A model generated the notes under the pieces. That model had not been told where the DNA came from. It ran no database searches and saw nothing but the letters and a program-made list of their open reading frames with translations. From positions 1 through 23,157 of the forward strand of contig USGK01000023.1 of assembly GCA_900554175.1 (NCBI GenBank): 23,157 nt of DNA. The letters run 5' to 3'. Below, piece after piece: positions 14,584-20,928 of this stretch; within the stretch, counting starts at the first letter, position 1; each line of letters begins with the position of its first letter. The stretch is from an uncultured Clostridium sp. GTDB taxonomy: Bacteria > Bacillota > Clostridia > TANB77 > CAG-508. Made by a program: the position numbers and the translations under genes.

Positions 14584-14862
14584 TTATTTATTTGATGTTG
14601 TCTTTTCTCCTGCATGACCTTTGAATGTTCTTGTAGGAGCAAATTCACCTAATTTGTGACCGATCATTTCTTCTGTTATATATACTGGAACATGTTTTCT
14701 TCCGTCATGAACAGCTATTGTATGACCAACCATTTGTGGGTATATTGTAGAAGCTCTAGACCATGTCTTTAAAACTTCTTTTTTATTCTCTGCATTCAAT
14801 GCTTCAATTCTTTTTAAAAGCTCTGGAGCAACGAATGGCACTTTTTTACTAGATCTTGACAT
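14584..14862 (-). CDS. rpsS: Ribosomal protein uS19
   Basis: A 92-aa head protein that forms a complex with S13. It contains SRSSKKVPFV at the start, TIYPQMVGHTIAVHDGRKHV (39-58) and LGEFAPTRTFKGHAG. Length is standard. Its ribosome binding site, AGGAGG, is encoded by the last Arg-Arg codons of rplB, whose stop codon lies 5 bp before this ATG. Confidence 0.98.
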   Translation of the reverse strand: MSRSSKKVPFVAPELLKRIEALNAENKKEVLKTWSRASTIYPQMVGHTIAVHDGRKHVPVYITEEMIGHKLGEFAPTRTFKGHAGEKTTSNK

Positions 14863-14867
14863 AGATT

Positions 14868-15695
14868 TTATTTCCTCCTCTTAACAATGAATTTATTTGA
14901 TTGTTTTTTCTTATTTCTTGTCTTATATCCAAGAGCTGGTTTACCCCAAGGTGTCATTGGTCCAGCGTGTCCTACTGGTGCTTTACCTTCACCACCACCA
15001 TGTGGGTGATCTACTGGGTTCATTACAGATCCTCTAACTTCTGGTCTCCATCCCATATGTCTTTTTCTTCCTGCTTTACCTATTTTAACATTTTCGTAAT
15101 CTGCATTTCCAATTACTCCAATAGTAGCTCTACAATTAGCTAATACTAATCTCATTTCTCCAGAAGGCAATCTAACATGTGCATATTTTCCTTCTTTTGC
15201 CATTAATTGAGCACTTTGTCCTGCAGCTTTAACAAGTTTTCCGCCTTGACCTGGATTTAATTCTATATTGTGAATCAATGTACCTACAGGGATACTATTA
15301 ATTTCCATACAATTTCCTGGTTTTATATCTGCAGATTTTCCTGATATAACTTTATCTCCATCTGTTAAACCTTGTGGAGCTAAGATATAAGCTTTTTCCC
15401 CATCTTCATATTGAATTAAAGCTATGTTAGCACTTCTGTTAGGATCATATTCTATTCCAATTACTGTAGCTTCAACTCCATCTTTCTTACGTTTAAAGTC
15501 CATAATTCTGTATTTTTGTCTATTTCCACCACCTTGATGACGTACTGTTATTCTACCATATGAATTTCTACCAGCTTTTTCTTTTTTTACAGCTAATAAA
15601 GATTTTTCAGGTGTCTTTTTTGTTATTTCTTTATAATCTAATACTGTCATATTTCTTCTTGATGGTGTATATGCATTAAATTTTTTTGTTGCCAT
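14868..15695 (-). CDS. rplB: Ribosomal protein uL2
   Basis: A 275-aa core protein of the peptidyl transferase region. HQGGGNRQKYRIMDFKR (53-69) and the highly conserved HPHGGGEGKAPVG (230-242), which includes the functionally important histidine, are present. Length matches the family. AAGGAG precedes the ATG. The 99-bp gap before it carries two similar hairpins (15731-15780). Confidence 0.99.
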   Translation of the reverse strand: MATKKFNAYTPSRRNMTVLDYKEITKKTPEKSLLAVKKEKAGRNSYGRITVRHQGGGNRQKYRIMDFKRKKDGVEATVIGIEYDPNRSANIALIQYEDGEKAYILAPQGLTDGDKVISGKSADIKPGNCMEINSIPVGTLIHNIELNPGQGGKLVKAAGQSAQLMAKEGKYAHVRLPSGEMRLVLANCRATIGVIGNADYENVKIGKAGRKRHMGWRPEVRGSVMNPVDHPHGGGEGKAPVGHAGPMTPWGKPALGYKTRNKKKQSNKFIVKRRK

Positions 15696-15730
15696 TTTAA
15701 AATCTCCTTATTTTATATTTTGTAAGTTTT

Positions 15731-15780
15731 TTCCTGCCTTACATGCAGATAAAATTTATTTTCCTGGTTAATTTCCAGAT
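15731..15780 (-). promoter_or_regulatory. Two similar hairpins exactly 30 nt apart, before rplB
   Basis: On the minus strand ATCTGG-7 nt-CCAGGAAAA (15780-15759) and ATCTGC-7 nt-GCAGGAAAA (15750-15729) share stems, loop length and flanks. The closing pair changes from G-C to C-G with both sides exchanged, which preserves pairing while the loops differ. The pair lies between rplW and the ribosome binding site of rplB. This suggests selection on RNA structure, but the stems are only 4 bp. No known family is recognised. Confidence 0.5.
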
Positions 15781-15794
15781 AATATTCTTTCTAT

Positions 15795-16142
15795 TTATAC
15801 TCCAGTAAATTCGCTAATTGAATCTTTATATTTTTTAGATCCTTTAACTTCTTTTCCACCTTTGCTTAAATATTTTATATCTGATGGATTTGTATCTATT
15901 GATACTATTGCTTTTTTCCAGTCAGATGTTTTTCCTTGATGATATCCTACTCTTTTTTTCTTACCATCAATATTCATTGTATTAACTTTTAAAACTTTAA
16001 CTTCAAAAAGTTTTTCAACAGCTTTTGCTATTTCAACCTTTGTAGCTTTTTTATTTACTTTAAAAGTATATTTTCCTTCTTGCATAGCATCATTACTTTT
16101 TTCAGTAACTATTGGAGCTATTATAATTTCTTCTGGTGTCAT
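15795..16142 (-). CDS. rplW: Ribosomal protein uL23 with a C-terminal extension
   Basis: A 115-aa tunnel-exit protein that serves as docking site for trigger factor and SRP. IIIAPIVTEKSNDAMQEGKY (6-25) and VLKVNTMNIDGKKKRVGYH are the family core. Typical bacterial L23 is about 95 aa; here a basic tail (about 93-115) follows the core. Its ATG directly follows the rplD stop (TAAATG), with AGGAGGTG inside rplD. Confidence 0.96.
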   Translation of the reverse strand: MTPEEIIIAPIVTEKSNDAMQEGKYTFKVNKKATKVEIAKAVEKLFEVKVLKVNTMNIDGKKKRVGYHQGKTSDWKKAIVSIDTNPSDIKYLSKGGKEVKGSKKYKDSISEFTGV

Positions 16143-16766
16143 TTAAGCATACACCTCCTCTAATTTTTTAACAGTATCTAGAGTTAAAACTAAATTTGTA
16201 TATTTTAATAAATCATATATATTTATTGTATTTACAAGTATTGTTTTTACTCCCTCTATATTTCTTGCTGATGCCTCAACATTTAAATTCTTTTCAGGAA
16301 TTATAACTAGTGTTTTTCCTTCAACTTTTAAATCGTCGAATGCTTTTTTCATTGTTTTTGTTTTAATTTCTGCTAATTCTAACTTATCAACAACAGTTAA
16401 TTTGTTTTCCAATACCTTAGAACTTAATACAGATCTTATTGCTAAACGTTTTTCTTTCTTATTTACTGTATATTTATAAGAACGAGGTTTTGGTCCTAGT
16501 GCTATACCACCTTTTATCCATTGTGGAGCACGGATACTACCTTGTCTTGCACGTCCTGTTCCTTTTTGTCTCCATGGCTTTCTTCCACCACCACGAACTT
16601 CTGATCTTGTTTTAGTACTTTGTGTACCTTGTCTTTGATTTGCTAAATAATTAACAAGTACCATATGTACAATGTTTTCATTTGGTTCAATACCAAATAC
16701 GTTTTCATTTAGTTCTACATCACTAACTTTTTTACCTTTTATATCGTATACGTCTACCTTTGGCAT
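16143..16766 (-). CDS. rplD: Ribosomal protein uL4
   Basis: A 207-aa protein with a long loop in the tunnel wall. RQGTQSTKTRSEVRGGGRKP (45-64), WRQKGTGRARQGSIRAPQW and RLAIRSVLSSK identify it. L4 is the autogenous repressor of the S10 operon in Escherichia coli. It is therefore the leading candidate ligand for the structured leader before rpsJ, though nothing in this sequence proves that. Confidence 0.98.
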   Translation of the reverse strand: MPKVDVYDIKGKKVSDVELNENVFGIEPNENIVHMVLVNYLANQRQGTQSTKTRSEVRGGGRKPWRQKGTGRARQGSIRAPQWIKGGIALGPKPRSYKYTVNKKEKRLAIRSVLSSKVLENKLTVVDKLELAEIKTKTMKKAFDDLKVEGKTLVIIPEKNLNVEASARNIEGVKTILVNTINIYDLLKYTNLVLTLDTVKKLEEVYA

Positions 16767-16783
16767 TTCGTATTCCTCCTTCC

Positions 16784-17419
16784 CTATACATTTGCCTTAG
16801 TGGCTGTTTTTATTTTTAAAATAGCTCCTTTACATCCTGGAACGCTACCTTTAACTAATATTACATTTTTGTCCATATCTACTTTTACTACATCTAAATT
16901 TTGAATAGTAACAGTTTCTTGACCCATATGTCCTGGTAATTTTTTACCTTTAAATACTCTACCTGGTGTAGATGTTGATCCCATTGATCCTGGTCTTCTA
17001 TGATACATAGAACCATGACCCATAGGTCCTCTTGATTGACCATGTCTTTTTATAACACCTTGAAATCCTTTTCCTTTTGTGATTCCTTGTATATCAACTT
17101 TTTCTCCTTTTTGGAAAATATCAGCTTTAACTTCATCTCCAACTTTGAAATTAGCAACATCATCTAATCTAAATTCTCTTAAATGTTTTTTTGCTTCTAA
17201 TTTTGATTTTGCAAAATGTCCCATTGATGGTTTATTAACACGTTTTGCTTTTACTTCTCCAAATCCTAATTGGATTGCATCATAACCATCTGTTTCAACA
17301 GTCTTTACCTGTGCAACAACGCATGGTCCTGCTTCAATTACAGTAACTGGAATAACTAATCCGTTCTCATCAAATATTTGTGTCATTCCAACTTTTTTTC
17401 CGATTATTCCTTTTTTCAT
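16784..17419 (-). CDS. rplC: Ribosomal protein uL3
   Basis: A 211-aa protein that reaches the peptidyl transferase centre. It starts MKKGIIGKKVGMTQIFDENG, and contains GKGFQGVIKRHGQSRGPMGHG and KKLPGHMGQETVT. The open frame extends 13 codons further to 17458. I placed the start at the ATG at 17419 because AGGAGG lies about 8 nt before it and the family begins there. The upstream extension overlaps a GC-rich hairpin and is unlikely to be coding. Confidence 0.98.
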   Translation of the reverse strand: MKKGIIGKKVGMTQIFDENGLVIPVTVIEAGPCVVAQVKTVETDGYDAIQLGFGEVKAKRVNKPSMGHFAKSKLEAKKHLREFRLDDVANFKVGDEVKADIFQKGEKVDIQGITKGKGFQGVIKRHGQSRGPMGHGSMYHRRPGSMGSTSTPGRVFKGKKLPGHMGQETVTIQNLDVVKVDMDKNVILVKGSVPGCKGAILKIKTATKANV

Positions 17420-17438
17420 TCTTTCTTTCCTCCTATTG

Positions 17439-17538
17439 GCTGACTTTTTTGTCAGCATTGGCTAAAATTTGTAAACTTTTATTAGCGTGTTTACTTATAT
17501 CGCTTTAACTTATTTTATCAATTAATATTCTATAAGTT
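17439..17538 (-). promoter_or_regulatory. Hairpin cluster between rpsJ and rplC
   Basis: Three stems can form in the 131-bp gap before the rplC ATG. Nearest the gene, GCTGAC-6 A-GTCAGC (17456-17439) is a GC-rich 6-bp stem ending 6-8 nt before the rplC ribosome binding site. Upstream are GTAAAC with GTTTAC (17494-17489 and 17476-17471) and AACTTAT with ATAAGTT (17538-17532 and 17513-17507). The first hairpin has no T-tract after it, so it is not a terminator and may tune rplC translation. Confidence 0.45.
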
Positions 17539-17550
17539 ATTTTCAATTCA

Positions 17551-17874
17551 TTATAGTTTAATTTCAATATCTACACCTGCAGGTAAAGCAAGTTTCATTA
17601 ATGAATCAACAGTTTTTTGTGTTGGATAAAGAATATCTATAACTCTTTTATGTGTTCTCATTTCAAATTGTTCTCTTGAATCCTTATGCTTGTGTGGAGA
17701 ACGAATAACAGTTACAACTTCTTTCTTTGTTGGTAATGGAATAGGTCCTGAAACTTTTGCTCCTGTCTTTTTAGCAGTTTCTACTATTTTTGCAGCAGAC
17801 TGATCTAAAATTGCTGGTTCATAAGCTTTGACTCTTATTCTGATTCTTTCACTTGTAACAACTGTGTTTGCCAT
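17551..17874 (-). CDS. rpsJ: Ribosomal protein uS10
   Basis: A 107-aa head protein, also the NusE component of antitermination complexes with NusB. RIRIRVKAYEPAILDQSAAKI (10-30), GPIPLPTKKEVVTVIRSPHK and the end PAGVDIEIKL identify it. A short N-terminal extension of about 5 residues is present relative to the common 102 aa. AAGGAGGG lies about 10 nt before the ATG. It is the first gene of the S10-spc cluster, behind a leader of about 300 nt. Confidence 0.98.
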   Translation of the reverse strand: MANTVVTSERIRIRVKAYEPAILDQSAAKIVETAKKTGAKVSGPIPLPTKKEVVTVIRSPHKHKDSREQFEMRTHKRVIDILYPTQKTVDSLMKLALPAGVDIEIKL

Positions 17875-17910
17875 ACTAAAATTCCCTCCTTAAATATTTT
17901 TTGTTTGTTT

Positions 17911-18174
17911 TAGCTTAGCAAGTTATAACTTATCCTGGTGTTTTCAAATATCATATTATTTAAACCCAATTATTTTGTATGCTAAATTGGGATAAGTCTT
18001 CATGATACAAGTACACCTAAAAAGATGTTTATCTTTACGGAAATCAATCTTTCCTTAATATTTTTAATAACTTACCGCCTGGTCTTTGCCATGACATACT
18101 CCACTGAAGTTCCCTCCAATCCCTTTTTCCGTAAGGATTGTAGCCACATTCAGTTTCAACGCTAAAATTCATAC
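17911..18174 (-). ncRNA. Structured 5' leader of the S10 operon, apparently two tandem motif copies
   Basis: Copy 1: the hairpin CAATCC (18140-18135) with GGATTG (18122-18117) has a 12-nt loop containing TTACGGAAA (18134-18126), which is perfectly complementary to TTTCCGTAA (18043-18035). Copy 2: the hairpin CCCAATT (17991-17985) with AATTGGG (17971-17965) has TTAGCA at the start of its loop (17985-17980), complementary to TGCTAA (17920-17915). Between hairpin and partner strand both copies carry the same block: ACCAGGCGGTAAGTTAT (18083-18067) and ACCAGGATAAGTTAT (17939-17925). In copy 2 ACTTATCC (17997-17990) can also pair with GGATAAGT (17935-17928), competing for two C residues with the hairpin. 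A GGAAA-6 nt-TTTCC alternative (18054-18039) competes with the copy 1 long-range pairing. The ribosome binding site of rpsJ follows about 20 nt later. The pairings are seen directly; a regulatory role and the ligand are inference. Confidence 0.65.
18044..18172 (-). CDS. Possible 42-codon leader ORF in the S10 leader
   Basis: An ATG at 18172 opens 42 codons ending in TGA at 18044. The predicted start of transcription (near 18174) is at or within two bases of the ATG, so translation would be leaderless; no ribosome binding site is present. The peptide has three Trp (19, 24, 28), one Cys (9), a PGGK motif (31-34) and a basic end. It matches nothing I recognise. Codon choice has more G/C endings than neighbouring genes, and the same bases take part in the RNA pairings of copy 1. 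The frame may thus be a by-product of a structured RNA. If translated, ribosomes would disrupt the copy 1 fold, as in attenuation. Confidence 0.3.
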   Translation of the reverse strand: MNFSVETECGYNPYGKRDWRELQWSMSWQRPGGKLLKILRKD

Positions 18175-18180
18175 TTCACT

Positions 18181-18209
18181 AGTATACTATAAAATTCCTT
18201 AACTGTCAA
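18181..18209 (-). promoter_or_regulatory. S10 operon promoter
   Basis: A perfect -35 TTGACA (18209-18204) and a -10 TATACT (18186-18181) are 17 nt apart, placing the transcription start near 18174. It lies just downstream of the terminator of the preceding unit, so rpsJ to secY forms a separate transcript. Confidence 0.88.
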
Positions 18210-18237
18210 GTAGTTCCATTAACATTTTACTCAAAAT

Positions 18238-18266
18238 AAAACCTATTAAATATTTCAATAGGTTTT
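18238..18266 (-). terminator. Intrinsic terminator after the ZIP gene
   Basis: Perfect 10-bp arms AAAACCTATT (18266-18257) and AATAGGTTTT (18247-18238) around a 9-nt loop run into TTTTATTTTG on the minus strand. It lies 33 bp past the reconstructed ZIP stop codon and about 30 bp before the S10 promoter. A-T flanks make it roughly symmetrical, but no plus-strand gene leads into it. Confidence 0.8.
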
Positions 18267-18298
18267 ATACATTTATTAAACACTGTTATATTTAAAAA

Positions 18299-19028
18299 CT
18301 AAATTATTAGAAACACTAATCCTAGAATAAATCCACAAATATTTCCTATACTACTTATTCTTCCTTTGTATAAACTATTAGCTTCTGGTATTAACTCACC
18401 GTGAAACAATATAAAGCATTGCACCTGCTGCAAAACTTAAAACAAAAGAAATTATTTTTTCCGAAATTCCTCCAACTATTGCTCCAAAAAAAGCTCCTAT
18501 TCCAGTTGAAATACCTGATAAAATAACATAGAAAATTACTTTTGAAATCTTCATTCCACCATTTTTCATAGGAACAGCCATTGATATACCTTCTGGAATA
18601 TCGTGAAAGCAAATTGCAAAAGCAAGACCTAATCCCAACTTTATTGAAGCAGTAAAACCAGAACCAATTGCTAAGCCTTCTGGAAAATTATGTATTGCTA
18701 AACCTATACTTATTATAATACCAGTTTTTAGTAGATTATTTTTTTGATTCGACTGTAATTTAAATTTATTTTTTACCAGTTCATCACAAAATATCATCAT
18801 AAATATTCCTAATATAATACCTATCGATAAAATAGCAATATTAGAATACTGTATTGCTTCTGGAATCAAGTCAAAACAAATGACTGCCATCATAAGTCCA
18901 GAGGAAAATGAAAGTATGAAACTTAAAAATCTGTTTGAAGTTCTGTTTATTAAACATCCAATTATTCCTCCAAGCGTTGTTCCAAAAGTACCAAAAAATA
19001 AGCCTAAAAGAGTAGTTTTTAATATCAT
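18299..19028 (-). pseudogene. ZIP-family metal transporter, frameshifted near the C-terminus
   Basis: A membrane protein of the ZIP family, which imports Zn(II) and other divalent metals. Hydrophobic segments fill most of the protein. The two metal-site helices carry HNFPEGLAIG (113-122 from the ATG) and HDIPEGISMAVP (142-153). The first frame ends right after AAGAMLYIV with a stop near 18396. Leaving out one T at 18404 restores HGELIPEAN (the last conserved helix) and a final membrane segment to TAG at 18299, about 242 aa in all, the normal size. The ATG at 19028 is preferred over the GTG at 19037, which overlaps the GAGG ribosome binding site. It follows rplL by 64 bp without a terminator and occupies the place where rpoB, rpoC and the str genes usually stand. 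Confidence 0.85.
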
Positions 19029-19091
19029 TTTAAACACCTCAATTAAGCTTATTCATTATTATTTATTATTATTCTTTTTTGAATTTTTTAA

Positions 19092-19454
19092 TTATTTTAA
19101 TTCAATAACAGCTCCAACTTCTGAGAATTTAGCTTTTAAATCTTCTGCTTCTTCTTTGCTAACTCCTTCTTTAACTGTCTTAGGAGCTCCGTCAACTAAT
19201 TCTTTAGCTTCTTTTAATCCTAATCCTGTAGCATCTCTAACTACTTTTATAACTTTTATTTTTTGATCACCAGCTGAAGCTAATACAACATCAAATGATG
19301 TTTTTTCTTCAGCTGCAGCAGCTGCTCCTCCAGCTACTGGTGCTGCAGCTGCAACTGCAGATACTCCAAATTCTTCTTCTATAGCTTTTACTAAATCAGC
19401 TAATTCTACTACTGTCATTTTTTTGATTTCTTCAATCATTTCTTCTTTACTCAT
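19092..19454 (-). CDS. rplL: Ribosomal protein bL12 (L7/L12)
   Basis: The 120-aa stalk protein that recruits translation GTPases and is present in several copies per ribosome. The N-terminal dimerisation domain (residues 1-32) is followed by an alanine-rich hinge (about 33-50). The C-terminal domain contains KIKVIKVVRDATGLGLKEAK and LVDGAPKTVKEGVSKEEAE. Length is normal. GGAGG precedes the ATG. A gap of 111 bp with three hairpins separates it from rplJ. Confidence 0.98.
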   Translation of the reverse strand: MSKEEMIEEIKKMTVVELADLVKAIEEEFGVSAVAAAAPVAGGAAAAAEEKTSFDVVLASAGDQKIKVIKVVRDATGLGLKEAKELVDGAPKTVKEGVSKEEAEDLKAKFSEVGAVIELK

Positions 19455-19481
19455 AATTTAAATCCTCCATTTAATTTATTT

Positions 19482-19549
19482 GACCTATGGTCTCTTCATT
19501 TTGCTATTTTTAGCATTTTAAATTCATTTCTTGCTAATAAAAATTAGCA
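19482..19549 (-). promoter_or_regulatory. Three short hairpins between rplJ and rplL
   Basis: In transcript order: TGCTAAT-4 nt-ATTAGCA (19549-19532), TGCTA-4 nt-TAGCA (19515-19502) and GACC-3 nt-GGTC (19492-19482). The last ends about 15 nt before the rplL ribosome binding site. L12 is needed in several-fold excess over L10, so processing or translational tuning in this gap would make sense, but this role is inferred. Confidence 0.4.
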
Positions 19550-19565
19550 CTTATTTCTTTATATA

Positions 19566-20066
19566 TTATTCTGCTTCTTTTTGAGCTTTTACTTGATCAA
19601 GAGCAACTGCAAGTTTTGAAATATTTGCAAGTAAGCTTCCAGCAAGCATTGATAATAATTCTTGTCTTGATGGTAATTTTGCTAAAGTAATTATTTCATC
19701 AGCAGATAAAACTTTACCCTCTACAACTCCACCTTTGATTTTATAAAAATCATTATTTTTACTAAAATTGTAAATTGCTTTAGTTGGTTCTAAGTAATCA
19801 TCATTTGTCATGATAACTGCTGTTGGTCCTTCTAATTGATCTTCTAATCCTGAAATTCCACATTCTGCTAATGCTCTTTTTGTTATATTATTTTTTATAA
19901 CTTTATAGTCAGCATTAATGTTTCTTAATTCTTTTCTTAGATTAGTAACATCTTCTACATTAATTCCTCTGTAATCTGTTAAAAGTACTAATTTAGCATC
20001 TTTAATTTTTTCTGCTAATTTTGATACTTCTTCTTTCTTTAGATTTAAACTTTTTTCACTTGCCAT
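19566..20066 (-). CDS. rplJ: Ribosomal protein uL10
   Basis: The 166-aa stalk base protein that anchors L12 dimers to 23S rRNA. LLTDYRGINVEDVTNLRKEL (28-47), YKVIKNNITKRALAE and the C-terminal helix that binds L12 identify it. AGGAGGTG precedes the ATG. It is preceded by a recognisable L10 leader with terminator and antiterminator stems, so autogenous attenuation by L10 is expected. Confidence 0.98.
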   Translation of the reverse strand: MASEKSLNLKKEEVSKLAEKIKDAKLVLLTDYRGINVEDVTNLRKELRNINADYKVIKNNITKRALAECGISGLEDQLEGPTAVIMTNDDYLEPTKAIYNFSKNNDFYKIKGGVVEGKVLSADEIITLAKLPSRQELLSMLAGSLLANISKLAVALDQVKAQKEAE

Positions 20067-20094
20067 GATTTCACCTCCTAGATATATTTATTAA

Positions 20095-20190
20095 AATTAA
20101 AAACACTTTTATTTTCCCCCAAGGTTAATAAAAAGTGCTTGCATTTTATTTAACCTCGGTAGGACTTACTATTGCCTACTGTCTTTGGCT
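20095..20190 (-). promoter_or_regulatory. Ribosomal protein L10 leader (attenuator)
   Basis: The minus strand carries the hallmark segments CCAAAGACAGTAGGC, AAGTCCTACCGAGGTTAA and TTAACCTTGGGGGAAA of the L10 leader family. GTAGG pairs with CCTAC (20179-20175 with 20163-20159). AGGTTAA (20156-20150) pairs with TTAACCT (20128-20122) as the antiterminator. This competes with a terminator stem (20137-20127 with 20113-20104) that is followed by a T-rich tail. In Bacillus the L10-L12 complex binds this leader and favours termination. Confidence 0.87.
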
Positions 20191-20197
20191 ATATATT

Positions 20198-20869
20198 CTA
20201 TTCAATACTAATTCCAGGTCCCATTGTTGTTGAAATTGAAATACTCTTTATGTATTGTCCTTTAGCTGCTGCTGGTTTAGCTTTAATTATGGCATCCATA
20301 ATTGTTTGATAATTTTCTTGTAACTTCTCAGCTCCAAATGAAACTTTACCAAATCCTAAGTGAATAATATTTGTTTTATCTAATCTATATTCTACTTTAC
20401 CTGATTTAATATCTGCAATTGCTTTTGTTACGTCCATAGTAACTGTTCCAGATTTTGGGTTTGGCATTAAACCTTTTGGTCCTAATACTTTACCTAATCT
20501 ACCAACAACACCCATCATATCTGGTGTTGCAACAACTACATCATAATCAAACCAGTTGTCATTTTGAATTTTAGGAATTAGTTCTTCTGCTCCAACATAA
20601 TCAGCACCTGCTTTTGTTGCTTCTTCAGCTTTTGGTCCCTTAGCAAATACTAATACTTTTAATGATTTACCAGTACCATTTGGAAGTACTACTGTACCTC
20701 TTACTTGTTGATCTGCATGTTTTGAGTCTACTCCAAGTTTAACATGTAATTCAACTGTTTCATCAAACTTTGCTTTTGGCATTTTTTCAATTACTTTTAA
20801 TGCTTCTTCAGCAGAATATTTTTTATTTTCTTCTATTAATTTTTTACTTTCTGAATATCTTTTATTCAT
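20198..20869 (-). CDS. rplA: Ribosomal protein uL1
   Basis: A 223-aa protein of the mobile L1 stalk that helps release deacylated tRNA. VELHVKLGVDSKHADQQVRG (39-58), LGKVLGPKGLMPNPKSGTVT (125-144) and the end block SISISTTMGPGISI are diagnostic. It is a few residues shorter than the common 229-234 aa. AAGGAGGT precedes the ATG. It follows rplK by 59 bp. Confidence 0.98.
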   Translation of the reverse strand: MNKRYSESKKLIEENKKYSAEEALKVIEKMPKAKFDETVELHVKLGVDSKHADQQVRGTVVLPNGTGKSLKVLVFAKGPKAEEATKAGADYVGAEELIPKIQNDNWFDYDVVVATPDMMGVVGRLGKVLGPKGLMPNPKSGTVTMDVTKAIADIKSGKVEYRLDKTNIIHLGFGKVSFGAEKLQENYQTIMDAIIKAKPAAAKGQYIKSISISTTMGPGISIE

Positions 20870-20928
20870 TTTAAATTTACCTCCTTTGGTTCAAACGAAT
20901 CTATAAAATTCTCCCAATTTTTTTATTT

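Noticed and set aside
17420..17458. N-terminal extension of rplC to 17458
   Set aside because: The extension lies over the ribosome binding site and a hairpin. Family members start at the methionine at 17419.
18391..18612. 73-codon minus-strand frame overlapping the ZIP gene
   Set aside because: It is an alternative frame of the ZIP gene with an implausible aromatic- and Asn/Ser-rich composition. The ZIP frame has conserved metal-site motifs.
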